The notes: a model not told the origin generated them from the sequence alone. A stretch of 64,000 nt of DNA from Salinicola halophilus (GCF_003206155.1 NZ_PZJV01000006.1:322266-386265), one strand, 5' to 3'. Counted from the stretch's first letter, positions 27,190-36,148 are shown. Translations and numbers: made by a program.

Positions 27190-28092
27190 GTGAAGAAAAC
27201 GACATTAATTCTCGGCTGCGGCGATATCGGCACGCAGCTCGGCCAGCAGCTGCTCGACGCCGGCCACCGCGTCATCGGCGCGCGACGCAGCGCCAGTGCG
27301 CTCGAAGGGACCGGCATCGAACCGGTGTCGCTCGACGTGGCCGACGCGGCCGCGGTGGCGACGTTACCCGATGCGGATATCGTCGTCTATGCGGTCACCG
27401 CCGACCGCTTCGAGGAGTCCGCCTACGAAGCGGCCTACCCGCAAGGGTTGAAGACGGTCATCAGTGAGTTCGCCCAGCGTGAAGCGGCGCCCAAACGGAT
27501 CTTCTTCGTCTCCTCGACCAGCGTCTATGCCCAGCAGGGTGGCGAAGAGGTCGACGAAACCTCGCCGACCGAGCCCAACGGCTTCTCCGGCACCTTGATG
27601 CGCGAAGCGGAGCAGGCGCTGCTCGATGCGACGCTATCCGGCACGGTGGTGCGCCTTTCGGGCATCTACGGCCCGGGGCGTGACCGGCTGATTCGTCAGG
27701 TCAAGGAAGGGCGCATCGCCGCTGCCAACCCGCCGATGTACTCCAACCGCATCCACCGCGACGACTGCGCTGGCGTCCTTGGGCATCTGATTGGTCTTGC
27801 GCTCGACGACAAGCCGCTGGAGCCGATCTATCTCGCCAGCGACGGCGATGCCGCCCCGCTCCACGAGGTGATGGCGTGGATCGCCCAGCGGCTCAAGGTA
27901 GAGACGCCGGAGGTCATTCAGTCGCCGCTGCGTCGGCGCTCCAGCAAGCGCTGCAACAACGCCCGACTGATCGAATCCGGCTACCGCTTCCACTATCCCA
28001 GCTTCCGCGAAGGCTACGAAGACGTCCTGAAGCAGGGCGGGTTTCTCGACACGCCCGCAAAGGCGAAGCCGAAGCCGAAAGCCAAGGCCTGA
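27190..28092 (+). CDS. YeeZ-like NAD(P)-binding SDR/epimerase-family protein
   Basis: A 300-residue extended-SDR protein. The cofactor site is LILGCGDIGTQLGQQLL; VSSTSVYAQ supplies a serine but no classical YxxxK is obvious, and RLSGIYGPGR follows. This matches E. coli YeeZ, annotated as an NAD-dependent epimerase of unknown substrate. It starts with GTG after AGGTAAAG. The C-terminus is a Lys/Pro/Ala tail. It is divergent from oxyR. Confidence 0.85.
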   Translation: MKKTTLILGCGDIGTQLGQQLLDAGHRVIGARRSASALEGTGIEPVSLDVADAAAVATLPDADIVVYAVTADRFEESAYEAAYPQGLKTVISEFAQREAAPKRIFFVSSTSVYAQQGGEEVDETSPTEPNGFSGTLMREAEQALLDATLSGTVVRLSGIYGPGRDRLIRQVKEGRIAAANPPMYSNRIHRDDCAGVLGHLIGLALDDKPLEPIYLASDGDAAPLHEVMAWIAQRLKVETPEVIQSPLRRRSSKRCNNARLIESGYRFHYPSFREGYEDVLKQGGFLDTPAKAKPKPKAKA

Positions 28093-28468
28093 ATCACTTA
28101 CCGCACGGACGCCCGTTCGTGCGGTATCTGTCCCGTCGTCGCCGGCTTTCGCCGGTCGAGCCTCACGCCGACGCCCCCACCGTAGATTCCCGCAACAACG
28201 ATTACCGCCCGACGCAACGCGTTGACGGTGAGCCGTCGTGCCGTTCCTTTGGCTAATGTCCCAGACCTTGCTTCGCATGCCGTTGGCTTGTCGAAGCTGT
28301 CGGGGCGTGGCATGCGCTTACTTCGTCGGAGAACCATTGTCCTAGACACAGTTTTGCAGCTAACGGAATTGTCACCTAACTTTAGTTCGTCTCGTGAGTC
28401 TCGAAAGGTTTCAGCACACGAGGCACCCGCTCAGGCGGGGACCGACACCTAGCAAAGGAGTGCTAATC
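28093..28468 (+). other. Long leader and promoter region of the rhodopsin gene
   Basis: 376 bp without a gene. After the hairpin at its start, the stretch 28335-28400 is more AT-rich and holds TGTC-CTA-GACA (28338-28348), GGAATT (28365-28370) and a possible GTCTC downstream. A small hairpin CCCGC/GCGGG (28426-28439) lies in the likely leader, just before AAAGGAG and the ATG. No promoter can be assigned firmly. Confidence 0.5.
28099..28126 (+). terminator. Hairpin after the YeeZ-like gene
   Basis: TACCGCACG and CGTGCGGTA form a perfect 9-bp stem with a 10-nt loop, starting 6 nt after the stop codon. There is no clear T-run after it, so it may be a weak or factor-assisted terminator. Confidence 0.45.
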
Positions 28469-29143
28469 ATGCCTGCTGCCGTACAACTCTCATTCATCGT
28501 TGGCTGGATCGCCATGCTCGCCGGGGGCGTGGCGTTCTGGGCGATGAGCCGCTCGCTGCCCTTGAGCGAAAAGCGCCACGGCGTCGCCGCCATGTCGATC
28601 GTGTTCGTCGCGTTCGCCAACTACTTCGCCATGGCGATCGGCCAGGGCGACATCATGGTCCACGGCAAAACGGTGTTCTTCGCCCGCTATACCGACTGGG
28701 TCATCACCACGCCGATCCTGCTGGCGAGCCTTGCGATGATGGCCACGCCCGATCTCGGTCGCATCCGCACGCTGGTCGGCGCCCTGATCGTCGCCGATAT
28801 CTACATGATCGTTACCGGGCTGGTGGGCAACCTGTCCGTCGCGCCCAACAACTACTACTGGTGGGTCATCAGCATGGTCGCGTTCTTCGCCGTGCTGGGC
28901 ATGATCTGGGGACCGCTGCGCGCCGAGGCCAACAAGGGCCACACCTCCGGCGAGTACTCCAAGCTCGCGATCATGCTGACCGTGCTGTGGATCGGCTATC
29001 CGATCGTCTGGCTCATCGGCAGCTCCGGTTTCGGCTGGATCACGCTGACCGTGGAGAGCTGGCTCTATCTGGTGCTCGACGTCACCGCGAAGGTCGGCTT
29101 CGGCTTCATCGCACTCGGTGCGGCGCGCCACATCCGTCACTGA
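28469..29143 (+). CDS. Microbial rhodopsin, DTS motif, putative proton pump
   Basis: A 224-residue seven-helix retinal protein. The Schiff-base lysine is K208 in LDVTAKVGFG, with D204 matching BR D212. Helix C reads RYTDWVITTPILLAS, giving R73, D76 (BR D85), T80 (T89) and S87 in place of the cytoplasmic donor D96: a DTS motif. Helix B has Tyr at the BR Y57 position and no proteorhodopsin-type His. E196 matches BR E204, while BR E194 is Ser. L84 matches the green-tuning Leu. Helix E keeps WW at BR W137/W138, arguing against a xanthorhodopsin-type carotenoid antenna. Outward proton pumping is inferred. AAAGGAG precedes the ATG; blh follows 50 bp later. Confidence 0.95.
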   Translation: MPAAVQLSFIVGWIAMLAGGVAFWAMSRSLPLSEKRHGVAAMSIVFVAFANYFAMAIGQGDIMVHGKTVFFARYTDWVITTPILLASLAMMATPDLGRIRTLVGALIVADIYMIVTGLVGNLSVAPNNYYWWVISMVAFFAVLGMIWGPLRAEANKGHTSGEYSKLAIMLTVLWIGYPIVWLIGSSGFGWITLTVESWLYLVLDVTAKVGFGFIALGAARHIRH

Positions 29144-29193
29144 TCGCGTTCATCGACGGGGCGCTCGTCGCCCCGTCTCGAGAGCCCTCTCCC

Positions 29194-30087
29194 ATGCCCG
29201 CCCCCTCTCTACGGCTGCGCCTCATCGCCCTGATGGCCGTTGCCATCACCGTGGCGCTGCTCGGCGCGCAGTGGCACCCCGCCACCACCCTCTCGCTCAT
29301 CGTGCTGGCTGCCGGCGTGGCCGTCGTCGGTCTGCCTCACGGCGCCTTCGATCACGTGGCCGGGCTTCGGCTCATTCGCCGATGGGCGCCGTCTCGCGGT
29401 GCGCCTTGGCTTTGGCTCGCGCTCTTTCTGCTTGCCTATCTCGCCCTATCGCTCGCGCTGCTATGGGGCTGGCAGCGCTGGCCGACTCTCGGGCTATCGC
29501 TGTTTCTGCTGATGTCGGTGGCGCACTTCGGCACCGACTGGCGAAGCCATCACCCGCTATGGCGTCGCTTGGGGTGGGGCGTGCTGGTCATCGCGTCACC
29601 CATGGCGTTTCACGCGGGGGAAGTCGGCGAGATATTCCAGGCGCTGGGCGTGCGCGCGCCGGCACCCCTCATCGCGATCGGCCAATGGGCGCTGCTGATC
29701 ATGGCGCCGCTGCTGGTCTGGCGGCTTCTCGAACGCCATGTCGAGAGCCGTGCCATGCTGCTCGCGACGGCGGTGCTCCTGCTCGGCGCGGCGCTGCTCA
29801 ATCCGCTGATCTACTTCGCCTGCTACTTCTGCTGCTTTCACAGCCCGCTGCATCTAAGCGCCATTCGGCGTGAGTTCGGCTTCGAGACGCCCAGCCAGCT
29901 GATACGCGTCGCGGCCCCCATCGTGATCGTCACCTGGATCGGCGCGAGCGTCGGCTATGCGTGGATGGGCGAGCACGCCGTGGATTCGCCGCTGCTGAAG
30001 ACGACCTTCATCGGCCTGGCATGTCTGACCGTACCGCACATGATCGTCGAGTGGTTGAGCGCCCGGGCGTCACGCGCTGACGGCTAG
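29194..30087 (+). CDS. blh: Beta-carotene 15,15'-dioxygenase, Brp/Blh family
   Basis: A 297-residue polytopic membrane enzyme that cleaves beta-carotene into two retinals. The conserved histidines are visible: H49/H54 in GLPHGAFDH, H111 in SVAHFGTDW, H216/H220 in CFHSPLHL, and H282 in VPHMIVEW; four of these bind the catalytic iron in characterised Blh. The ATG is 50 bp after the rhodopsin stop, so they should form one operon supplying retinal to the pump. The start has only a weak ribosome site, and the frame remains open upstream inside the rhodopsin gene, but homology begins here. No carotenoid synthesis genes (crtEBIY) lie in this window. Confidence 0.93.
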   Translation: MPAPSLRLRLIALMAVAITVALLGAQWHPATTLSLIVLAAGVAVVGLPHGAFDHVAGLRLIRRWAPSRGAPWLWLALFLLAYLALSLALLWGWQRWPTLGLSLFLLMSVAHFGTDWRSHHPLWRRLGWGVLVIASPMAFHAGEVGEIFQALGVRAPAPLIAIGQWALLIMAPLLVWRLLERHVESRAMLLATAVLLLGAALLNPLIYFACYFCCFHSPLHLSAIRREFGFETPSQLIRVAAPIVIVTWIGASVGYAWMGEHAVDSPLLKTTFIGLACLTVPHMIVEWLSARASRADG

Positions 30088-30172
30088 CGTGGTGTAGCGG
30101 GAACCTCCGTTGCCGAAGGTGTTGAAGCAACCCATCGCAGCCGCGGTGGTGGCGCCACAATCTAGAAGGAAC

Positions 30173-30206
30173 GAAAAAGCCCCCGTGCGCAGTACGCAAC
30201 GGGGGC
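30173..30206 (-). terminator. Intrinsic terminator of the PQQ dehydrogenase gene
   Basis: On the minus strand GCCCCCGT pairs with ACGGGGGC (30179-30206) and is followed by TTTTT (A-run 30174-30178 on the plus strand). It lies about 30 bp after the stop of the dehydrogenase gene. In the plus direction there is no T-run, so it would not serve blh well. Confidence 0.9.
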
Positions 30207-30237
30207 AGTCGTCAATAAGGACTTCGAAAGCGAGATG

Positions 30238-32721
30238 CTACTCGGCGTCTTTCGGCAGCGCGTAAGCGATGACGTAGTCGCCTCGATTCTCGTCGCTGCC
30301 GGTGCGTGTGGCACCGCCATCGACGACGACAACGTACTGCCTGCCGTCGCTACCGATATAGCTCATCGGGGCACCCTGACCACCGACCGGCAGTCGACCA
30401 CGCCAGAGCTCTTCACCCGTGTCGTTGTCGAGCGCGCGCAGATAGTAGTCCAGCGTGCCGTGGAAGAAGGTCAGCCCGCCACCGGTCACTAGCGGTCCGC
30501 CCATGGTCGGCATGCCGAGCGGGATGTGCAGGCCAGAGACGAAGCCGCGAATCGGCGCATCCTCGATGCTACCCATTGGAACCTGCCACTTGGTCTGGCC
30601 ATTGGTCAGGTCGATGGCGGTCATGGTGCCGAAGGGCGGCTTGAAGCAGGGGACACCCAAGGGAGAAACGAACATCGACCGCTCGACACCCCAAGGCGTG
30701 CCGGTCTGGGTCGAGTACTCGCCCTCGGTGGAGGGTTCGAGGCCGGTTTCCTCGGCGACTTCCTGCTTGATGAATTGGCCCCACTGCGCCATGCGAATGT
30801 CGTTGACGATCAGCGTGCCGGTGCTGGCATCGATCGCGCCGCCGCCCCAGTTGAAGCCGCCGTAGTACCCGGGGTAGATCAGCGTGCGCTTCTCGTCGGA
30901 TAGGGGCGTGAACGGGCCTTCCCAGCGCATCTGCTTGAACTGGATACGGCAGTAGAGCTGATCGAACGGCGTCGCTCCCCACATGTCCGACTCGGTGAGG
31001 GGCTCGGTGCCTACCGAGAGCGCCGAGAACGGCTGGGTATCGGCGATCTGCATGCCCGGCATGCCATCGGTGGGTACCTGGCGTTGTTCGACCGGGAACA
31101 CCGGTTCGCCGTTACGTCGGTCGAGCACGAAGATCTCGCCGCGCTTGGTCAGCTGGATCAGTACCGGTACGGTCGACCCGTCTTGCTGTGGCAGATCGTA
31201 GAGGATCGGCTGGGAGGAGACGTCGTAGTCGAACTGATCGATGTTGGCGGTGCGAAAGTGCCAGCGCTCTTCGCCCGTCTGCATGTCGACGGCGACGATG
31301 GCATCGTTGTACTCGTTGGAATAGTCGTGGCGATTGCCGGTCCAGAAGTCCGGCGTCTGGTTGCCGGTCGGGAAGTAGGCCAGACCCAGTTCGGGATCGT
31401 AGGCGGCCGTGCCCCAGAAGTTGGGAGTCTCGGGTGCGTAGGTCTCGCCCGGCGGCAGCGGTTCGCTCGTATTGCGAGCGGCGTCCCAGGCCCAGAGCAG
31501 CTCGCCGGTCTCGGCGTCGAATCCGCGCACTACGCCGGAGGGTTCGTCGACGCTGAGATTGTCGTTGAGACGGCCTCCGACCACGATCACACCATCGGCG
31601 ACCAACGGTGCGGAGGTGACGTTGTAGGTGCCATTCTGGCTCGCCTCGGGCGTCGGCGTCAGGCCGTCACGCAGATCGACGTAGCCGCCGTTGCCGAAAT
31701 CGCGGCAGAGCTCGCCGGTCTCGGCATCGAGTGCCAGCAAGCGCGCGTCGATGGTGGTCTCGATGATACGGCGACGGCACTGCTGTGGGGCGTTCGCGGC
31801 GAGCGCCGTATCGGCGCGGTCGCCGTCTGCCGGAGACGACGAATCACTATTCGCACTGGCTGCCTCGACCGAGGTCGCCGAGTCGTCGGCAGTTGTATCG
31901 GCAATCGATGGCTGCGCGCCCAGATCTGCGTAGCCTACGCCGCGACAGCGCTTCCAGCCCTGTACGCTCTCTGTGACTTTTGGCTCGGGGTCGAAGCGCC
32001 ACTGCTCTTCACCGCTAGTCGCATCGAGGGCGATCACCTTGCTCAGCGGCGTACAGAGATAGACGGTGTCGTCGATCTTGAGCGGCGTGACCTGGTATTC
32101 GGCACCGCCGGTCGCCATGTCGCCCGTGCGGTAGGTCCAGGCCACCTCGAGCTGATCGACATTGTCCTTATCGATCTGGTCGAACTGCGCGAAGCGCTCT
32201 CCAGTCGTACTGCGACCGTAGGCGGGCCAGTCTTCGCCACTGGATTCGCCAGCGTCCGGCCGGATCACGTCGGCGCTCGCGCTGTCATCGGCTTCGACCG
32301 TCGGATGCGGCTGGAACATGCCGGCAACGAACGCGCCGAGGGCGATCAGGCAGGCGACGGACAGCGCGGCCGCCGGCTTGCAGCTCAAGGCCGCAGCGCC
32401 GGATCGACGTTTCATCCACGGCGCGAGTGCGGCAAATACCATGGCGATGCCGAGGAAGACGAGCAGTCGTGGCACCAGCTGCCAGAAATCGATACCGACT
32501 TCCCAAAGCGCCCAAGCCGTGGCCAGCGCCAGCGTCAGCAGCGCCAGCCAGAGCCCGTAGGCTCTGCCGCGCGCCAAGCCAATGCCGGCGCCTGCCAGCA
32601 GTAGGCCGGCGAGCAGATAAAACGGGCTTCCCCCCAGGGTCGCGAGCCAGACGCCCCCGCCCAAAAGACCCAAACCCAGGAGGGCCGTGACCCCACCCAG
32701 GACAACAGCAACGATTTTCAC
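30238..32721 (-). CDS. gcd: Membrane-bound PQQ-dependent dehydrogenase, glucose/quinate type
   Basis: An 827-residue quinoprotein. Residues 1-135 contain about five membrane helices, the anchor and ubiquinone-reducing part in this family; the rest is a periplasmic eight-bladed propeller beginning DWPAYGRSTTGERFAQ. Family landmarks are VTPLKIDDTVYLCTP, GTYNVTSAPLV, NRHDYSNEYNDAIVAVD and GLHIPLGMPTMGGPLVTGGG. It oxidises sugars or cyclitols in the periplasm and feeds electrons to ubiquinone. An Asp/Ser/Ala-rich insertion at residues 268-312 interrupts the propeller. It starts with GTG after GGAGAAAG. Glucose is likely but quinate or shikimate is possible. Confidence 0.92.
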   Translation of the reverse strand: MKIVAVVLGGVTALLGLGLLGGGVWLATLGGSPFYLLAGLLLAGAGIGLARGRAYGLWLALLTLALATAWALWEVGIDFWQLVPRLLVFLGIAMVFAALAPWMKRRSGAAALSCKPAAALSVACLIALGAFVAGMFQPHPTVEADDSASADVIRPDAGESSGEDWPAYGRSTTGERFAQFDQIDKDNVDQLEVAWTYRTGDMATGGAEYQVTPLKIDDTVYLCTPLSKVIALDATSGEEQWRFDPEPKVTESVQGWKRCRGVGYADLGAQPSIADTTADDSATSVEAASANSDSSSPADGDRADTALAANAPQQCRRRIIETTIDARLLALDAETGELCRDFGNGGYVDLRDGLTPTPEASQNGTYNVTSAPLVADGVIVVGGRLNDNLSVDEPSGVVRGFDAETGELLWAWDAARNTSEPLPPGETYAPETPNFWGTAAYDPELGLAYFPTGNQTPDFWTGNRHDYSNEYNDAIVAVDMQTGEERWHFRTANIDQFDYDVSSQPILYDLPQQDGSTVPVLIQLTKRGEIFVLDRRNGEPVFPVEQRQVPTDGMPGMQIADTQPFSALSVGTEPLTESDMWGATPFDQLYCRIQFKQMRWEGPFTPLSDEKRTLIYPGYYGGFNWGGGAIDASTGTLIVNDIRMAQWGQFIKQEVAEETGLEPSTEGEYSTQTGTPWGVERSMFVSPLGVPCFKPPFGTMTAIDLTNGQTKWQVPMGSIEDAPIRGFVSGLHIPLGMPTMGGPLVTGGGLTFFHGTLDYYLRALDNDTGEELWRGRLPVGGQGAPMSYIGSDGRQYVVVVDGGATRTGSDENRGDYVIAYALPKDAE

Positions 32722-33037
32722 TTTCTCTTTCTCCGTTCCGCAGCGGAATGCCGACCTGCTCTTATTTGATAATATTTCTCATTTATCGGCGAAGTACTCT
32801 ACGGTGGTCGCCACGCTTGATAAAGCGATGAGAGACCAGCAAGGGGGCGGTGTAGACTAAAGTTGTACGATATATGTCCGCGACTCGATCCAATTGCCAT
32901 CGATAGCGTGGCGAAACGGCGAACGAGAGAGGATGATTTTTCGGGCGTGCGAGCGGAGTGGGAGTAGTCGAGGGAGGGGGGCGAGTAGGAGTCGCGATGC
33001 CGTATCGCGACTCGGTGGGAATCGAAGGGGCGACGTT
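32722..33037. other. Intergenic region between ridA and the PQQ dehydrogenase
   Basis: 316 bp without a gene. The first 60 bp are AT-rich and should hold the dehydrogenase promoter. A perfect 10-bp-arm hairpin lies at 32989-33013, about 25 bp after the ridA stop. Nothing else was recognised. Confidence 0.6.
32989..33013 (-). terminator. Hairpin downstream of ridA
   Basis: GAGTCGCGAT and ATCGCGACTC form a perfect 10-bp stem with a 5-nt loop, between the ridA stop (33038) and the next gene on that strand. No T-run follows it on the minus strand, so termination may be partial or it may protect the 3' end. Confidence 0.5.
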
Positions 33038-33427
33038 TCAGTCGCCGATCACCATGACGGCTTCGGCTTCGAGCAGGCTGCCCTTGGGCAGCGATTTCAC
33101 GCCGACGGCGGCCCGCGCCGGATAGGGGGCGGAGAAGAACGTTTCCATCACCTGATTGACCACGGCGAAGTTGTCGAGATCGGTGAGGTAGAGGTTGAGT
33201 TTGACGATGTCCTGCAGCGAGCCGGCCGCCTCGCGGCACACCGCGGAGAGGTTGGTGAATACCTGATGCGCCTGGGCTTCGAACGCGTCGGACACCATTT
33301 CCATCGTCTCGGGGTCCAGCGGGATCTGCCCGGAGATGTAGACGGTGTTACCCGACTTGATGGCCTGCGAGTAAGGGCCGATGGCGGCCGGGGCGTTTTC
33401 GGTATTGATAACGGCTTTGTTGCTCAT
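33038..33427 (-). CDS. ridA: RidA reactive enamine/imine deaminase
   Basis: A 129-residue YjgF/YER057c/UK114 protein that hydrolyses 2-aminoacrylate and related enamines formed by PLP enzymes. APAAIGPYSQAIKSGNTVYISGQIPLDP is the family N-terminus (position-specific Tyr and Gly), and the catalytic Arg is in YPARAAVGV. GGAGGG precedes the ATG. It follows spoT, as in many proteobacteria, but a strong terminator lies between, so it probably has its own promoter. Confidence 0.96.
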   Translation of the reverse strand: MSNKAVINTENAPAAIGPYSQAIKSGNTVYISGQIPLDPETMEMVSDAFEAQAHQVFTNLSAVCREAAGSLQDIVKLNLYLTDLDNFAVVNQVMETFFSAPYPARAAVGVKSLPKGSLLEAEAVMVIGD

Positions 33428-33504
33428 GGCGTACCCTCCAGCTTCAATCGTTTGAGATGAGACAGCCTTTTTGACGAGCCCTGCTCAGGACGAGCGTCCC
33501 GACG

Positions 33505-33543
33505 AAAAAAACGACGCCCCGCCGCGGGGAACCACGGCGGGGC
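33505..33543 (-). terminator. Intrinsic terminator of spoT
   Basis: On the minus strand GCCCCGCCGTGG pairs with CCGCGGCGGGGC (33516-33543), followed a few bases later by TTTTTTT (A-run 33505-33511). It begins about 16 bp after the spoT stop and separates spoT from ridA. Confidence 0.92.
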
Positions 33544-33558
33544 AGTCTCGAGCGTTGT

Positions 33559-35703
33559 TCAGTGTCGGGCGCGAACGATGCGTCCGATGTGATTCAAATT
33601 GCGCAGGCGCTTGATGATCCGCGCCAGATGAACGCGACCCTTGACCAGAATGGTCAGGTTGACGATCGACAGGCGAACGTCGCGCTCTTCGATGCCGATG
33701 CGCTCGATGTTGGCGTCGGCATCGGTGATCAGACTGGCGAGCTCGGCGATCAGCCCGCGCCGGGTCTCGACTTCGATGCGCAGCGGAACCGGAAAATCCT
33801 GCTCGATCTGATTGGACCACGTCAAGGAGACGAGCTTGTCGGGATCGTCGCGCAGCTCTTCGAGATTGCCGCAGTCGTGGCGGTGCACGACGATGCCCTT
33901 GCCGATGGAAAGATGGCCGATCACCGGATCCTCCGGCAGCGGGTAGCAGCAGCGCGCGAAGCTGATTGCCATGCTCTCAGAGCCGTTGATCACGATCGGG
34001 CCATTGGACTCCGCCAGACGCCGGAACTCCGCCCGCTCGTTCGCTTCGTCGGTGGGCTCGGTATCGACCAGGCGGCGTGCGGTGGCATGCGCCAACCGCG
34101 TGCCGAGGCCGATACTCGCCAGCAGATCCTCTTCGCTCTTCAGGTCGATCTCGGTCAGCAGCGCTGACAGTCGCTCCGGCGAGAGCGTCTCGAGACTCGT
34201 CTCGAAGGCCGCCAGCGCCCGGTTGAGCAACCGGCGTCCGAGCTGCACCGCCTCGGTGCGCTGCTGGTTCTTGAGCGCGTGGCGGATGGCCGAGCGCGCC
34301 TTGGCGGTGATCACGAAGTTGAGCCAGGCGAGGTTGGGCTTGGCCCCGGGGGCGGTGATGATCTCGAGCGTCTGACCGCTCTCCAGCGGTGTCGACAGCG
34401 GCGCCAGGTGGCGGTCGATGCGACAGGCGATGCAGCTGTTGCCGATATCGGTGTGCACGCTGTAGGCGAAATCCACCGCCGTCGCTCCCTGTGGGAGCTC
34501 CATGATGTCGCCTTTCGGCGTGAAAATGTAGACATCGTCGGGAAAAAGGTCGTTCTTGACGTGCTCGATGAACTCAAGCGAGTCCCCGGCGTGGCGCTGC
34601 ATCTCGAGCAGACCGCGCACCCACTCGCGGGCGCGGGCGTGACTGCCAACGGCGATCGGCCGCTCGGTCTGGCCGGCCTTGTAGAGCCAGTGCGCGGCGA
34701 TGCCGTTGTTGGCCATCGCCTCCATCTCGCGGGTGCGGATCTGCACCTCGATCGGCATGCCGCTGGGGCCGAAGAGGGTGGTGTGCAGGCTCTGGTAGCC
34801 GTTCGCCTTGGGGATGGCGATGTAGTCCTTGAAGCGCCCGGGGACCGGCTTGTAGAGATTGTGCACCGCGCCGAGGATGCGATAGCTGTTGTCGACGGAG
34901 TCGGTGATGATGCGAAACCCGAACACGTCCATGATCTCGGCGAAGGGCTTTCGCTGATCGTGCATCTTGCGGTAGATCGACAGCAGGTGCTTCTGGCGGC
35001 CGACCACGCTGCCGATGAGATCGTCCTCGTCGAGGCGGCGCTGCAGGCCGTCCTGAATCTGGCGCATGGTCGAGCGGCGATTGCCACGGGCCCGGGCCAC
35101 TGCACGCTTGATTCGCTCGGCGCGCATCGGGTGGATCGCCTGGAACGACAGATCCTCGAGCTCGACGCGAATGGTGTTGATGCCCAGCCGCCCGGCGATG
35201 CGGGCGTAGATCTCCAGCGTTTCGCGGGCGATGCGGCGCTTCTTGTCCGGCCGGAGCGCGCCGAGGGTGCGCATGTTGTGCAGGCGATCGGCGAGCTTGA
35301 CGATGATCACGCGGATGTCCTGGGACATCGCCATCACCATCTTCTGGAAGTTCTCCGCCTGAGCGACGGCTTTGTCTTCGAAGGTGATCTGGGTCAGCTT
35401 GGAGACGCCGTCGACCAGCCCCGCCACGGCTTCGCCGAACTGGGTGGCGATCGCGTCGCGCGTGACGCCGGTATCCTCGATCACGTCGTGCAGCATTGCC
35501 GCCATCAGGCTCTGATGGTCCATATGCATGTTGGCGAGGATATTGGCGACAGCCAGCGGATGGGTGACGTAGGGCTCGCCGGAGCGGCGGGTCTGGCCGT
35601 CGTGGGCCTGTTCGGCGTAGTAGAAGGCGCGCCTGACCTGCTGGATCTCATCGTCCGGTAGATAGCCGCCGAGGCGATCGGCCAGGTCATCGATGGTGAA
35701 CAT
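33559..35703 (-). CDS. spoT: Bifunctional (p)ppGpp synthetase/hydrolase SpoT
   Basis: A 714-residue Rel/Spo enzyme. The N-terminal HD hydrolase has YVTHPLAVANIL, LMAAMLHDVIEDTG and KLADRLHNMRTL. The synthetase has GRFKDYIAIPKANGYQSLHTT; the RFKD form is typical of bifunctional SpoT/Rel rather than synthetase-only RelA. A TGS domain (VYIFTPKGDIMELP), a zinc-finger-like region with ARCCYPLPED, and a C-terminal ACT domain follow. It is downstream of rpoZ (181 bp), the classic gmk-rpoZ-spoT order, and ends at a strong terminator. Confidence 0.97.
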   Translation of the reverse strand: MFTIDDLADRLGGYLPDDEIQQVRRAFYYAEQAHDGQTRRSGEPYVTHPLAVANILANMHMDHQSLMAAMLHDVIEDTGVTRDAIATQFGEAVAGLVDGVSKLTQITFEDKAVAQAENFQKMVMAMSQDIRVIIVKLADRLHNMRTLGALRPDKKRRIARETLEIYARIAGRLGINTIRVELEDLSFQAIHPMRAERIKRAVARARGNRRSTMRQIQDGLQRRLDEDDLIGSVVGRQKHLLSIYRKMHDQRKPFAEIMDVFGFRIITDSVDNSYRILGAVHNLYKPVPGRFKDYIAIPKANGYQSLHTTLFGPSGMPIEVQIRTREMEAMANNGIAAHWLYKAGQTERPIAVGSHARAREWVRGLLEMQRHAGDSLEFIEHVKNDLFPDDVYIFTPKGDIMELPQGATAVDFAYSVHTDIGNSCIACRIDRHLAPLSTPLESGQTLEIITAPGAKPNLAWLNFVITAKARSAIRHALKNQQRTEAVQLGRRLLNRALAAFETSLETLSPERLSALLTEIDLKSEEDLLASIGLGTRLAHATARRLVDTEPTDEANERAEFRRLAESNGPIVINGSESMAISFARCCYPLPEDPVIGHLSIGKGIVVHRHDCGNLEELRDDPDKLVSLTWSNQIEQDFPVPLRIEVETRRGLIAELASLITDADANIERIGIEERDVRLSIVNLTILVKGRVHLARIIKRLRNLNHIGRIVRARH

Positions 35704-35884
35704 GCAGTGCGCCTATATTACTGGGAACCGCTTGGCAGGGCGTCATCGCGCGCTCGGGATGCCTGGAGCGCTCGTCGACGGCCGTAACGGCTCACCCAAA
35801 AGCCCGCAGGCCAGGTCGAGCCAGGGCCCGGCGGACCCGAATGCGCGACGGAACGCGCACCCGCGATCGTGCCGGACGCGGCAG

Positions 35885-36148
35885 TCAGATGTCGTAGTCC
35901 TGGTTCGGCTGCGGCTCGGGGCGCGGACGCGGCGGTGCGGCTTCGACCGGCTCGTCGAGGATGCTGTCGCCGATCTGGCCGGTGGCGATCTCGCGCAACG
36001 CCATGACGGTGGGCTTGTCGTTTTCCCACGGCAGCAGCGCATCGCGGGAGCCGCGCGACAGCTGACGGGCACGCCGGGAGGAGATCATCACCAGCTTGAA
36101 ACGGTTCTCGATATGGTCCAGACAATCTTCGACGGTCACTCGTGCCAT
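35885..36148 (-). CDS. rpoZ: RNA polymerase omega subunit
   Basis: An 87-residue omega subunit. [19 protein letters not shown] is the signature N-terminus, then RARQLSRG and [13 protein letters not shown]. Omega helps assemble RNA polymerase and forms part of a ppGpp site, matching its neighbour spoT. The C-terminus is Pro/acidic rich. The start at 36148 is set by homology; an in-frame ATG at 36190 adds unrelated sequence. Confidence 0.97.
   Translation of the reverse strand: MARVTVEDCLDHIENRFKLVMISSRRARQLSRGSRDALLPWENDKPTVMALREIATGQIGDSILDEPVEAAPPRPRPEPQPNQDYDI

Noticed and set aside
34279-35661. Long plus-strand open frame opposite spoT
   Set aside because: Shadow of spoT; composition and lack of a ribosome site argue against coding.
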